Shown: in pieces, positions 1 through 12,634 of the stretch | Position numbering within the stretch: position 1 is the stretch's first letter | How the letters are laid out: each line of letters opens with the position of its first letter | NCBI GenBank assembly: GCA_025200525.1 | Contig: CM045758.1 | Span: 163,801,040 to 163,865,039, forward strand | Source of the DNA: Camellia lanceoleosa | Taxonomy: Eukaryota; Streptophyta; Magnoliopsida; Ericales; Theaceae | DNA length: 64,000 nt | Reading direction: 5' to 3' | The notes under the pieces: model-generated | What the model was told of the DNA's origin: nothing | What the model saw: the letters and a program-made list of their open reading frames with translations, nothing else | Database searches by the model: none | Made by a program: the position numbers and the translations under genes

Positions 1-2965
1 GGCAACACAGAAAGCTTATGCACCAATGCATGCAATACAATAAACATATAATTGAAAATAACGGTCATATCATGGAGTTAGTCAAGGTTTCATAAACTCC
101 CACAGAGTCGCCAGAAATCAGAACATACCGGGGTACCAGCGTTAAATAGTTCGGACTCCCGAGATCTCTTTGATCTAGTCTCACGAGTGCAATGTGAAAC
201 ATAGATGAGAGTCCAGATTTGGAAACTTTTAGTGAAAATCCATTTTATTACAATTTTGTCAAAAATGGACCGCGTCATCAGATCTCAGAGTCGCCACCTA
301 ATATTTTGGGAAATTAGAAAACCCATGACTCAGTGCCAAGGCCACTGTTCGTCGTAACTAAGGATGCTTGGCTCGGAACCTTAGGTATGAGAGGGGAAGG
401 TCAATAATGAGCACCCCCGCTCACCCAATCAAAAGATTGGCCTCTACTAAACCATGATATGACTTTTATTTTCTTTATATGTTCATGTTCTGATTAGTTA
501 ATAAATCCTAAAATTTACTATGTGAAGCATACAAGTATAGACTAGTTTGCTCAAATTGGAACAATTCAATTTCATGTATGTTTGTCGAAAAGGGTTTGAA
601 TTTGCCACTTGACAAAGTGGGCTTAAAGTTTGTGAATTTGCCACTGCAAAGTGGGCTTAAAATGTACATTTATTGAATTATTCCAATTCAAACAACAAGC
701 CTTCATCCACAGGCATTCATACAGTTATATCAAGTAAACAAGTAGCCTCATGGTAGAATGTTAACACATAGTAAGAAAAACACACACAAATGGGATGCTA
801 AAGCATAAAAACTCACAGATTGACCGACGTCCCTCAAATAACTGCAAAACAAAGTTAATAAAATATGCATGATCTTATATACAGAATCCTAATGCAATTC
901 ACTCATGAGATGCACTAAAGATTCGGCTTCTAAGATATGACATGTGAAACATTGCATGTGATAGCGCACATAATCATGTAGGAATTGATGAAATCCACAA
1001 ATGCAAATGTGGCTGAATCTTAATGCATGAAACATAGATGCAAAGCATGGCATGTCAGATATATACATATGTATGGGAAAGTGATTAAAGAATGGGATAG
1101 ATAAGAAGTGGGAAGGGGAGATTATTACAACCCTTTAATATTACAAATCCAAAGGAGAGAGAGGAAATAAATATTACAACAAAATATAAAAATCCTCAAA
1201 AACTCTCAAAATAAAAAATAAAATAACAATAAAATGAAGCAAAGGCACACCCTGTGTAACTAAACACCCGCTGATAAAACCCATATTAAATCCACAAATT
1301 GAACCCACTTTACTTGAAGCGCATATGAAACCAACACAAGCCTTGCAGACCAACCACGTGTTTGAAGCCTACCAACCACGTGCTTGAAGTCCATGCAAAA
1401 GCCCACTTACTTGAAGCCCACGCAAAACTAACTCAAGCCATTCTCAAAATCGCAAAACATCTCTCAAACCAGCGTAAACATTTGCAAGATGAAACACAGT
1501 AATTCCTGGCTTGTTATGCTAGTTGTTAATTCATGGGGGTGTTCTGAACAATTATGGTCACAATACCTACGGCAACACTAAGAAGCAACAATTATATCAA
1601 TTTGATTCAATCAAGTGCATGTATGTATAACTCCATCACAAAATATGTGTGCATGAGATAAAGAGAGAGAGTTTGGTGGTATTTTGTTATTTTACTCTCA
1701 AATCTGTCGAGAGAGAGAGAACATCGACTTTGAACATTTTTCATGACCCTAGCGGAGGGCTCAGAGTGTAAAGAACCCAACTCACGGAATTGAACACACA
1801 CACAGAGAGTGAGAGAGAGAGAGATGGGTGTCTCTCTAGAGAGAGAAAAGTTGGTGGTCTCCCCCTTGTGGTCTCTTGGGTCTGTCGTGAAAGAGAGCTA
1901 TGTTCCCCCCCGAGAAGAGAGAGATCCCTCTGGGTTTTTCATCTGCGTTGCCTCTGTATCCTGTCCCTCATGCATGGTCTCTGGGTGTGTGGCTCTCTCT
2001 CTTCTCGTGTGCATGTGCCATGTGTGATTGTTGGGTGTGTCTTGTGGTTGTGTGTCAATCTACCTCTGTATGCATCTAGGTGTGTGTTGTGGGTGTGTGT
2101 TGTGAATGGTTGAGTGAGTGTTGTGTGCTATGTGCATGTATGGGTGTGTTGTGCATGGGTATGTGTTGGTGTGAGTGGTGTGGTGGCTGTGGCTGTGGCT
2201 GGTGGTGCTGGGTGTGCCGTGTATTATGTAGCAGTGTGTTAGGTGTGTATCTGTCCCCTCATGGGTGTGTACCGTGTGTGTTATAGCAGAAAGTGTGTGC
2301 ATGTGTGGGTATCATGTATGCCTGTATGCCGTGTATTGATGGTGAGAATGGTAGAGAAAGAGTGTGTGAATGATGTGCTGTGTGTTTGTGTGTGTTGAGT
2401 GTGTGTTCTTAGAGAGAGAAAAGCCTAGGAATCTAGAGAGAGAAGAGAGCTAGGTTTTGTGCAGGTGTCGATGTATGTCTCCTCGAGCTCTCTTTGTGAT
2501 GTGGTGCCTCCGTGGCTGCTTCTCTCTTGGCGTGGTGATGGCAGCGGTGGTGTCTGTGGCAGTGTGCATGTGTATGCATGTGCCGTGTGTCTTGCCGTGA
2601 GTGAGAGAGAGCTGTGTATGTGGATGAGTGGCGTGTGTGAGAGCCGTGGGTGAGAGAAAGGTGTGTATGTGGGTGAGTGGCGTATGTGTGTTAGCCGAGA
2701 GAGAGAGAGATGGCAGTGTAAGTGTGAGTTGTTGTAAGATAGCAGGGAGGGAGCCCTGAGAGGGAACCCAAATTCAGAGAGAGAGAACCGAGAGAGGAAG
2801 TGGGTATTGTAGGTATATCAGTGTGTAATGGGTATACCAGTCAACAACATGATCAACACCCATTATGCTCTATCCTCGTGACTCAAAACCTGAGAGAGAG
2901 AGAGATCGGCCTCCTCTACACACCTTGGGTCTCATGAATTTTAGAGATCGAAAAATCTAGAGCCC

Positions 2966-3009
<44 letters not shown>

Positions 3010-3657
3010 AGTGGGTGATGAGTCGGTCTGCATCTTGTGATGAGAGAGTAGATGTATATTGTTTTTTCTTTATTATTTCTTTCCCTTGGGTTCACATGGC
3101 CTTTTGCTGAATCTGGAACAGCATGGGGCCTGTACTCCAACCATTTCTCTTTCTTTTTATTTCTAAACCATATTCCTCTTTCCACCGAAAACAAACATAA
3201 TCATCTTGGCTATATACACCATGTTCACCACCACCTTTCTTTTTATTTTATTTTTTTGTTATTGTCCCACCCTCAAATCATTTCTTCTCTTTTTATCTTT
3301 ATTTATTTTTTTATTGATCTCTCCCCCCCACTCTTTCTTTCTCCCTAAAAACAAACACATCTTCCACCGCCCCAAAAACAAATCATCATTCCAAATCCAT
3401 CCTGACCAAACTATTTTTTTTATCATTTTCTTTTTTTAATAAATATCAAAAATTATTTATATTAGATGAAAACATCAAAAACTATGTACACCACACAAAA
3501 TTATATAAAAGTATAAAATAAATTCATAAAATTTTATAAAATAATTTGGCCAAAATGGGTGAGGTTTAGGACTAAAATTTCAATTTGATTTTTCTGGTGA
3601 GGATGGTCAAAACAAAGTGCCCAAGTCTTAGAATTTGGTCAAAATGGGGTGTCTACA
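1..3657 (-). mobile_element. Long LTR of an Ogre/Tat-like Ty3 element, left part off-window
   Basis: Read on the minus strand, this begins at 3657 with TGTAGACACCCCATTTTGACC, the usual start of this LTR class. It shares ordered blocks with the plus-strand LTR at 14216-18212: the block around 17394 (CCTGTGGGTGAAGG) matches the complement of 700-715, and the GGTGGCGACTCTG block at 17782 matches the complement of 286-299. A second CGACTCTG block lies at 101-110, so the inner end carries a duplicated motif as in the other LTR. The outer end abuts gag codons of another element, so this is the 5' end of a nested insertion whose interior lies left of the window. The five bases after the end (GGAAT) would be the target duplication; its partner is outside. 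No coding region is supported here. Confidence 0.8.
1790..3006. repeat. GT- and GA-rich simple-sequence stretch with (GA)n tract
   Basis: Degenerate GTGTGT, GTGTGTTG and GAGAGA runs fill this part of the minus-strand LTR and end in an uninterrupted GA tract at 2972-3006. The open frames across it come from low complexity. A polypyrimidine-rich and A/T-rich stretch continues to about 3440. Confidence 0.85.
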
Positions 3658-4505
3658 GGAATGATTGGTGATCTTCAACAATCTGTGGCAGATCTCGCCT
3701 ACGGAATGTCGGCTTCGCCACCAACCACATCTTACGCCAGGAATTTTATACCGCAAGAGCCCCCACTATTGGGGTGAATTGTGATCGAGCTCAGCCAACC
3801 TGAGGCTGTCTCAAGCTATGGCCACGACATGGCAACAACAACTGGGTTTCGCTCTGATATAGCAACCCAAACCCTCGATCAAGCTGAGGCCAGAGGTAAG
3901 AACAAAGTGGGAACAGATGCTGATCCCGTTGAACAACTGTTGTGAGCAGTCGAGGCTTTAAAAGCTGGAGATTGAGTAAACAGCAAATATTCGCAGTGGT
4001 GGCTAAAACTGTGGATGATGCTTTCCTCACTCCAACCGAGGGGAGTTCCAACCAGGCAAAAAATTGGGATAGGCCCCGTCATGCCAGAATAGTTCCCTTA
4101 AATTCTAACTCTGCATATGGAAAGGATCAGAAGGCCAAGACAGCACCTGCTGATCCTTTTGCCAGTGCGTCCGGCAAAAGTCAGCAGACTTCGAAGTATC
4201 TGCCCCGAGGGCGCAGAATCTTCCATGCCCTTTACATGCCTTTGTCTAAGGCACTCCAGATCCTTGCCGAAAGGAGGCACCTTAAACCCCTCGAGCCTCG
4301 GCCTCTCCCGAAGAATCTCCCTCCCTCACATGATGCTACCTTGTACTGCGCGTACCACCAGCAAACCGGTCATAGCACCGATAACTGTTTCCATCTTCGT
4401 CATGAAGTACAGGATTTGATCGACAATGAGGTCATCCTCCCGCCTACCTCAGCGAAGTCTATCACTGTTGAGTTGTTAGATTTCGAGGATACTTCGAGTA
4501 TGTGA
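3658..4505 (+). pseudogene. Tat/Ogre-type gag, C-terminal part, broken
   Basis: The first segment (3662-3778) reads in frame as gag linker and stops at 3776. After stops and small shifts, the main segment is 3942-4505. It contains the family's conserved block RRIFHALYMPLSKALQIL followed by LKPLEPRPLP, and then the zinc-knuckle-like CAYHQQTGHSTDNCFHLRHE at about 4347-4406, typical of gag in this lineage. Gag would form the particle and bind element RNA. The N-terminal part is missing because the minus-strand element is inserted at 3657. The frame ends at a TGA at 4503 with no protease directly after it. Confidence 0.8.
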
Positions 4506-7500
4506 TCAGAAGTTGGTCCACCTGCGGGCGGCGCTCAATTTACTTCGGATGTGGCGTATGGCATGCACTTTGGAGCATTTACAAATGCTAGTTTTGCACT
4601 TTCTGACTTGGGTATTCAATCAGTTTTGTTATCTTGTATGTATATAAGTAGTCTTTTTGTACTATGTCGATCAGGTTTGTCTTGTTGTATCGAGTCAGTC
4701 CTGCTGTATAGAAGTTCGGTGATTTCGAGGGTTTTACCTCGGATATCACTATTTTATTTTGTGTTTATCTTTTGGCTTTCTCTTGAGTCTGTTACTGCTA
4801 TGGAGCCAGTTGCAACCCAGAAATTTGAATAAAACAGCTGTGGCTATCATGTTTCCGTGCTTATTGCTACTTTGAGCCTGTTGTGCCAGCAAGTTTAGAA
4901 TGAAACGGCAGCGCATTTCACCTGCTCTTTTATGCCTATAAGTCATTGTTTTGACCTAAGTTTTTCAAAACTTTTCGAACAATGTGATGAAAACGAAGAG
5001 GAAGAAATTTCTCAGGATTTGCAAAACTTTGATCAAACTAAGAAAGAAAGGCATGCTAAGCCCTTTATGATTGAGATCATGTTTGTTAGCGTGAGTACTA
5101 AGAAGGATCTGGCTTGATCCAGTTGGTTCCGCCTTGTCTTATTGTGAAGGATTTGTTGCTTTCTTAAAAGATTTCAAAAAATGTTTTGCGCGGTCCTACG
5201 AAGACCTGTGTGGAATTGCTCTTGAGATTGTGCAGCCTAGGATCGCTCTCAGCCTCGAGCCTAGGATCGCTCTCAGCCTCGAGACTCGACCCCTCACTTT
5301 CAAACCTTGAACTGGGCTTCAGAATGTTCAATCCAACCTAGCGTGAGGCACGTGTGCGGATCGAAGCGACCCTCGAACTAGGGGCAAGAAAGTTAGATCA
5401 AGAAGGTCAGACGTCGTCGAAAGCTGGATGAGAAGCAGCCCTTGAACTAGGGACAAAAATGTCAAATGCACTCGAAGAGTCAAAGACGAAAATCGGTAAG
5501 AATGCCAAATCCCAGAAGGGAGGAAAGAAGAAAGTATTGCTGAAGGACGACCAAGTTCCGATCTGCAACACCAGGGGCAAATTCAACCCCCATTGGATGA
5601 ACTCCTGCATCGTCAGGGAACAGCAGCCATTCTCCTGGATTTAGATGACTTCAGGATCTCAAAACCATTTGACATGGACAAAGCTACACTTTTACCCTTG
5701 AGAGGCTCGCTGGGTCGAAAACCCGGAAAGGGCGACCCAGGTAAAAGTTAGAACAAGAAAAAAGAACAAAAAAAACAAAAACAAAAAAAATGCAAAGAAT
5801 GAAAAAAAAATGAAGAAAATGAAAAGAAAAGATAAAAAAGAAAAAAGTGGAAAATAAATGAAAAGAATTGAAAGAAAAAGAAAAAACAAAGCTCGCAAGG
5901 TTGAAAACCGGAAAGGGCATCCTTGGCAAAAGTCGAGGCGTAGAAGGTGAGGTTAATACGAGTGTACCTTAGGAACTACATAAAACTTGATTCCCATGTT
6001 TGGGATCGTGAGGCAACTTTATCTTGAAGTCCGACCACCAACACTTTCAAAATGACTGTGTCCATATATTGGTTTTGACCATATTCGTCTTCTTTGTATC
6101 CGAGAGTTCGGTTGCGATAATCACTAATGAGAACTGTTCACAGTATGCTGCGGAGTTATCTAAACAACGGACGACTTTCCATTGCCATGAGTCGCCATTC
6201 AAACAAGGGGCAACTTTCCGTTGCCATGCAGCTCCCTTCAAGTAAGGGGCAATTTTCCTTCAGATCCGAGGTTGCACATCTCGAGAGTAGGTTACGTGCT
6301 CGTTGAGCAGTGGCTATTTGCCAAAACAGTTTTTGAGAATTTTTACTGAGGTTAACTAATTTCTCGAAAGTTATTTCATTTTTCAAAACTAGACCATTTT
6401 CTTGGACCCAAAACAAGAAAATTTTCAGTGCTCATAGCCTAACTTGCATGATTTTGAATCAGAAAATCGAACAAGTATGTTAATCTAACTCTCATTTTGG
6501 TCAAAATTGTTTTAATAGAAAACTAAAACAAAAAATGGTCAAAATGATGAACTAGGGGCACAGTTGAATCAGGCTTCCTGTCTTTCTCCCATCGCTAGCA
6601 TACTTGCGAAAGAGGGCTGTTGGAAATTTGTTTGTAAAGGGCTAAAAGCTCTTAACATCCACCAAGCAACGAACCATCAAACCAAGTACGAAGCACGAAT
6701 TGGAATGGGTCAAGACACTCCACTCCCTCAGCTGGGGCATCGACTAGACGCCACCAGAAGAAATAGCTGCGAGCTAACAGAGTTGGGCATGAACCCACAA
6801 CTTCTCGTTTATTCATCAACCACCCAGGAGAGGGATTGAAAAATGAGAGATTGAAAAATAGAGAGATGTGCGATGAGAGAAAAAGTGAGAAAAGGCTTTT
6901 TCAGAGAAAACAAAAGAGAAACTGAGGTAGAGTGATGTGAGAATCACAAATAAAAATGGTGGGAATAATACAGGAAGCGGCTCCTCATGGCCGAGAGGTC
7001 TCTTGTCTTTGTAACACGTCTGTGTGTCGTGTCTTTTGTTTTGTTTACCTCAACTTTTGTTTTGAGTCTTTTTCGAGTTTTACTCGATGTGTTTAGGTCG
7101 TGTACCTTTTGTTGAGTCGTAGTACGCTGTGTTCAGTTGTAGACTCAATACCCAGTTGAGAACATTTTTCTCATTTTTTTAAAAATCGTTTTGTACTCAG
7201 AGTGCTGTGCCATTCTCTACATTTGTGCAAAGCAAGACTAGTTCTTTCAACGACCACAAGGTTTGACCCAGGTCATATCAGAATAGTAAAACCTGGACCC
7301 ATCTGAAGCATTTTTGGGTTTCGGATTGTGAAGCAGAAGAAAAATAAGGAAAGTTCGGACATTAGAGCTGTTATAACTCCTGCAAATTCTGCCCTTCCAT
7401 CCGCCGTGTGCAAATGAACAGAATACTGTGTTATGGGCTATGTGTTCAGAATGAAATTTGTGTGTATGAAATTTGTGTCGGGTAAACCAAAAGCTGTTGT

Positions 7501-7834
7501 GTTATGGGCAGTGTGTTCAGAATGAGCAGTATTGTTGTATGAGTTGTTTTGTCGTTGGCCGGTTCATTATCTAGTTATTACGATGCAAGTGTTCCAATTC
7601 TCAAACAAAAGATCAATCTCACTCACAATGTTATGTAATGTGGTACAATGCGATGCGATGTGATGTACAAATGTAACACTTTCTTTTTCAAACAAAAAGC
7701 TTGTTTCATTTCATCATCTTTTCAAGTACATAGCTTTGAAGAAAACAAAACCTGTATGTTCAAGCTACTAGCAAAAAGAAAAGTAAAACGAAAAGAAGAA
7801 AAGCAATAAAAGTCTAGATTAGCGTCAAGTGGTC
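4506..7834 (+). other. Element interior without recognisable pol
   Basis: About 3.3 kb between gag and the antisense gene. There is no credible RT, integrase or protease frame. An A-rich block (5755-5890) gives meaningless lysine or phenylalanine frames. The phrase GAACTAGGG recurs near 5372, 5442 and 6549, suggesting old internal duplication. A peptide at 6658-6702 (QATNHQTKYEARIG) resembles the RNase H segment ATNNQAEYEALIAG of plant Ty3 pol and could be a pol relic, but it is too short to call. 7550-7830 is AT-rich and holds nothing I recognise. Confidence 0.5.
5234..5281. repeat. Perfect 24-bp tandem duplication
   Basis: The unit AGCCTAGGATCGCTCTCAGC plus CTCG occurs twice without mismatch (5234-5257 and 5258-5281). 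Confidence 0.95.
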
Positions 7835-10800
7835 TTAGGCTTGAGGGTCTATCCTCGTCCTCTTCCTGGACGAAGGTCCAGGAGCATCATCGTTAGCACC
7901 ATTATTCGAGCCCGAGGCCGAGTCATCTCCGGTCTCCTCCTCGAACGACTCTACCTCCGTCTCCTCCTCTGTCTCGGACTCATCATCGTCTGGGACTGGT
8001 GCTTGAGAGCTGCTTCCAACATGAGTGCGCCCCGCTTTGGTGCGGGGATATACTGTGCCTCATCGCCCTTCTTCTCGGGCAGGAACAGAAGGCCCAGCTG
8101 GAGCACCTCCTGCAGTAGGAACCTGGAATGGGGCCTAAAAAGGACAAATGGCAAACGCATCAGTACGCTACGCAAAGCAGATTATGAATACAGAATGCAG
8201 TGTATGAGTACAGTGTATGAAAGCCGTGAGTAGTATATCAGTAAAGAATGCGATGGAGTGCAGTAGTATGAATCATGGCGATGTATGAATCTGAATCTGA
8301 TGGTGAGTTCAGTGTATGAATGTCGTGAGCAATGCTGTGAACAGTCTGCGGGTTACAGTGTATCAAATACCGTTAGAGCTGTGTATCAAGTGTTGTGTTG
8401 GCGGTGCGAAGCATCAGATTATGTGAAACAGTTTATGTAGAGTTTGAGACTATGGTCAAAAAGGAACTTACCGGAATGCCATAGATGGTCAGTAGATCGA
8501 GGCTCCGCTGTAACATCCCCATCACCGAAGCAGTCAACTCCAGGGACTGGTGAGTGTACTCGAAGAAAGCCTACAAAAGTGTTAGAAGTATCAGTATTCT
8601 ACGGAATATTAAACAGAAATGAAATGAAATGACTGTGCAGGATGCAAAGTGCAGAAGTACATACCAGGGGCAAGCCATGGAATCTAACTAACTCATAATG
8701 AGCCGGAGGAGGAGCGATGGGGATCTGGTAAGTCTCCCCACCTTGCCTTCGGCATGTCATCATAGTATGCAGCTCGGGCCACCTAACCCCCCGCCCTCTT
8801 CAGGACCCAGCTCCCTGCTCTCTTCGAGACCCCCGAGACCCACTCCCGCATCGGGCCTGAGGTGCCCGTGACACTTCTGCCCTCGCTGTTGGTGCCGCTA
8901 GTCTCTTCCCCTCAACCTGGCTAGCACCCGTCAGTGACCGCATGATGTAAGTCTAGACGAACTCTGTGTAGTCGCCCTCGTCTATGAACTGCTCATAACT
9001 TTGACCAACCGTGTGGGGGGTCCGCTCCGTCAAGGTATACCTCACGGTGTACCTCGCGTGGGTAGGAGGAGGTGCTGGAACCCGGCTCTCGGGCACGCCC
9101 AAGGTCTGCCGCATGAAGCGCTCTCCAAAGTACCAAGCCCGGCAGACCGGGCCCTCCAACAAAATCCTGGATCGGGCGATCTCCTGAGCGCCCTCATATC
9201 GCTCCCGAACCACGATAGGCAATGAGGCCCATGGCTGCTAGGTGATCTGCAAATGAAGTACAGTTTGTTATCTACTGTTTTTGAAAATGCAATGCAAAGC
9301 GAAGCTTAAATGAACAGCAAGTTCTAAAATACCTCTGCGGTGGTGATGGTGTCGAAGTAGCGACGGAAGAACATGAAAGAATCCCGAGGCCTTCGCTTGC
9401 ACCTCACGTCGAAGCGATGGGAAAATGGGATCATAAGGGGCATCTCCTCGCCGTTCTTGAGGCAAGCACAGGGAAGTAGGCATACACCCTGGCGTATAAT
9501 GTGTGAGCAGATATCAGTATGCTTATCAGATAAAGCAGTATGTAGATAAAGTAGAAAGCGGTATGTGCAGTGTATTGTGCAATGTGTGCAATGTACAGAG
9601 TATAGATAATGTAAAGCAGAAATGTAAAACAGAGAAGAAGATGTACCTCCCAAGCTCGCTAGTAGCCTCCGAGCAACTGTCTGTTGCGGCGGGACGATAA
9701 GCTCGTGTAGCCGTAGAGAGTGGCCAAGCTGGCGCCACCCCAGTCATAACGGCGAATCTATGTCACGTCCACCAATGCGCTCAGCAAGTAGAGGGTGATG
9801 ATGTTCGCCCACTCAGCAAACAGAATGGTCCCCAGCAAGAACATGATGAAACCCCGGGCGTACTGCTCCTCCTCCTCCCAGGTTGTTGGCGCCTAGATCC
9901 GAAAATAAGCCTCGAACCAAAAGTATCGCACGAACCCTACTCGAGCGAGAGGTGGCTGGGTGCCAAGAAGGTAAAGCTGAGCGGCGTCCCACTCGTCCAT
10001 GTCTGTGTCAAAGGGGATCGGATCACCCCCTACCCCAATGCCAGTGAGCATCGAGAAGTAGATGGGAGTTATCGTCATCTCCCTGGTGGCAAAAAGGTGG
10101 AAGGAGTCGGTGGTGTCCCACCACCTCTCCACCAGAGCAGCAAGAAAGGGCCTGTTTGCAGTGAGGTGCGAAAGTCCCATGCAGAAGGTCCCGAAACCAG
10201 CCTGATCAACGATCTGAGGAACTGCATCAGGCAGCTCCATGTACCATCCCCGGGCCTCAACGTTCCCATACCCTCTGAAGGCATAAGAATCTCCCTATGA
10301 TTAAAAGCAGGCAGTCACGAAGCAATATCAGATATACAACATTTTGAAAGCATACCAAATGCATACAAGACAGCATGTGTGCATGTGTTCAAATTCAAAC
10401 GAACATCGGGTGCTGGTGTGCTTACAAAGAACTACAGCATATGATGTGTCAGTGTGCTTGAATGGTTCAGTGGAAAGACAGCGTGTATGCACGTGTTCAA
10501 ATTCAAACGGACATCGGGTGTCGGTGTGCTTGTAGAGAACTTCTGACATATGATGTGTCGATCTTGGCAATGGTTGATGGAAAGGCGGCGTGTGTGCGTG
10601 TTCAAATTCAGCGGTATCGTGTATGGGTGTGCTTGCAGTGAACTACAGCATCTGATGTATCGGTGTGTTTGAGTGGTTCAGTGAGAAGAAGACATGCATG
10701 TATTTGTTCAAAGACCAAACAAATATCGAGTGTAGGTGTGTTCACAGTGGACCACAGCATACGATATACCAGTGTATCTGAGTTAAGGAGTTAAAGAACA

Positions 10801-11091
10801 GTATTGACTAGCACAGTTATACGTTCTACATTGCAGAAAATGAAACGGAGAAAAGTATACCTCAGAAGCACCGTATGGTAGATGTGACTCTGGCTCGCAC
10901 AGTAGAAGCTCCAGTGGCGCGCCTCGCGCGTAGCTCCAAAAGTAGCGGAGGCTGTCAGGAGGGAGCACGTGCACCGCCCGGCTTTGTAGGTTCTTGGGAT
11001 CGCGCGGTGGGACGGAGAGAGGGAGGAGCCCACCCTCGGGGCCCACATCCACCTGCGGGGAAGCCCCGCCCTGTGGAAGATCGTCTGCCAT
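7835..11091 (-). pseudogene. Plant mobile domain (PMD) gene, six exons, antisense in LTR element
   Basis: Exons on the minus strand are 11091-10861, 10294-9647, 9488-9333, 9246-8665, 8570-8472 and 8134-7835 (77, 216, 52, 194, 33 and 100 codons). All five introns are GT..AG and phase 0, giving a 671-codon reading that ends in TAA at 7837-7835. Exons 2-4 carry the PMD: AGFGTFCMGL, ALVERWW, then EMTITPIYFSMLTGIGVGG, and later YDWGGASLATLYGY. The last exon is acidic (Asp/Glu-rich) and ends in the basic SRKRTR, a possible nuclear signal. Seven stops interrupt it: TAG at 9895-9893, 9760-9758, 9661-9659, 9240-9238 and 8955-8953; TGA at 8802-8800 and 8062-8060. Each is one transition from CAG, TGG or CGA. 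I see no frameshift. Known PMD proteins (MAIN/MAIL type) act in the nucleus in gene and TE silencing; the role of TE-borne copies is not known. Confidence 0.8.
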
Positions 11092-11438
11092 GTCGAGTAG
11101 GGTGCGAAAATGGCCAGAAATGTGAAAACCGAGCGAGAATATGAAAAATCAACTGGAAAGTCAACCTCGAGGGAAAAATGGCGGAAGCGTTGAAGTGCGG
11201 AGCGAGCACGAGAATCAAGGTAAACAGAAACAAACCGAGTGGTGAAAATCGAAAAGAGACATCGAAGCGAAGATTCGTTTGGTTCAAAAGCGTCTTGCAG
11301 CGAAGGAGTTCACGAATTGAATGCCGAGCGGGCCCGAAAACCAAGGAAAAGCGAGGGAAAAAGGTTGGAAAATGACCTAGAGAATTGGGGGAGGGTTTTT
11401 CGAGCAAGAGGCAAGTGAGAAAATAGGGCTAGAAGCCC

Positions 11439-11448
11439 TATATTTAAA
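11439..11448 (-). promoter_or_regulatory. TATA box candidate for the antisense PMD gene
   Basis: The minus strand reads TTTAAATATAGGGCTTC about 350 bases upstream of the ATG at 11091, with no competing ATG frame of note. The distance allows a long 5' leader. It is supported by position and sequence only. Confidence 0.45.
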
Positions 11449-11489
11449 GACCCGTGCCGAATTGACAAAACTGCCCCGAACAGGCATTT

Positions 11490-11590
11490 TTGGCCGGTCG
11501 GTCACATTGTTGGCCGGTCGGCCAAAAAGATGGCTGGTGGCCTTATTTTATGGCCGGTGGATGGCCAGTGATCCTCCCTGGTGGTCGGTA
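11490..11590. repeat. GGCCGGTCGGCC-type cluster upstream of the PMD gene
   Basis: TGGCCGGTCGGTCAC, TGGCCGGTCGGCCA, TGGCTGGTGGCC and TGGCCGGTGGATGGCC lie within about 100 bases. Similar clusters occur twice in the 3' LTR (about 14445-14545 and 16575-16690), so the stretch may be LTR-derived. Confidence 0.7.
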
Positions 11591-12320
11591 CAGCTCCTAC
11601 ACCCTTGTTTGGGTCAGATATGTGGTTTGGGGCTCTCTTTGCTCAAGACAGTGCAAGAAATTGCATTTTTTAAGCTTAACTGGTCTCTGAGCCGTGTCTT
11701 CTGTGCATAGCACTCGAATACGTGCAAGGTGTATCCTTTTCGTATCCTTTTGTATCTTGCGAAGTCTGGAAACTACTTTAAATACATTGCATTGTTATGC
11801 ATATCTCGTACGTGTTGTAACGCGCATCATACTCGCGTTGTCATGAACATATGTTATGCGTTGTCACGTACGCCACACTTGCATTGTTTTGCATCTCCTT
11901 TAGGTCGCATTGTCATGCACACCTCACATGCATTCACACCTCACATGCATTCACATGCATGACCCTTGTCACACGTTGTCACGTATACCTCATATGCATT
12001 GTCACGCATCCCCTCTTACCTCGCATTGTCATGCGCAGTTCACATGCATTATCATCCACGTTTCATTCGCATTATCATGCATTTCAAACAAAAACAACAA
12101 AAAAACAAACATGCATTATCATCCACATTTCATTCGCATTATCATGCATTTCAAAAACAACAAAAAAACAAACATGCATTATCATACGTGTTTCATTTAC
12201 ATTGTCATGCATCTCTCTACTGCATCATTAAATATCGCATTGTACATAGCTTGCATTGTCATGCGTTCATTGTACATATCGCATTGTAGCTTGCATGTAT
12301 TTACTGCATCTTCTACCTAT

Positions 12321-12507
12321 AGCTTGCGCCTTTCCATGTTGAGCTTGGTCTGGTATGTGCCCATACTTTTCACGTTGAAGCACGGTTATGATATTATGTG
12401 TACGCACCTAGTGTTGTGGGTGACGGCACCATTTCTGTGTCAAACGCGGTTTGTATGTGTCCATGCCTTTCCTAGGCAAGATACGGTTTGGCCGCGTGCC
12501 TCATCCA
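12321..12507 (+). repeat. About 185-bp repeat, copy A
   Basis: Starts GCTTGCGCCTTTCCATGTTG and runs to GATACGGTTTGGCCGCGTG. It is a member of three highly similar copies separated by GCATTG-rich spacers. Confidence 0.9.
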
Positions 12508-12634
12508 TTGCATATAGAATATATATCGCATTGTACATAGCTTACATGCATTCATTGTAAACATTGCATATAGAATATATATCGCATTGTACATAGAAAG
12601 CATTGCATGCATTTACTGCATCACATCCATTTAT

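Noticed and set aside
1790..2660. Several open frames rich in Cys/Val/Gly or His/Thr
   Set aside because: They are translations of a GT-rich simple repeat in different frames.
5684..5929. Phe-rich or Lys-rich open frames
   Set aside because: A-rich tract; no domain, and frames exist on both strands for the same reason.
10875..11407. Frames of 89 and 150 codons overlapping the first PMD exon
   Set aside because: One is antisense to the exon and the other lies in its leader; neither has homology I recognise, and the exon is fixed by splice phase.
11851..12560. Long His/Ser/Cys-rich frames up to 216 codons
   Set aside because: They come from the GCATTG-type repeats and shift between frames with repeat changes.
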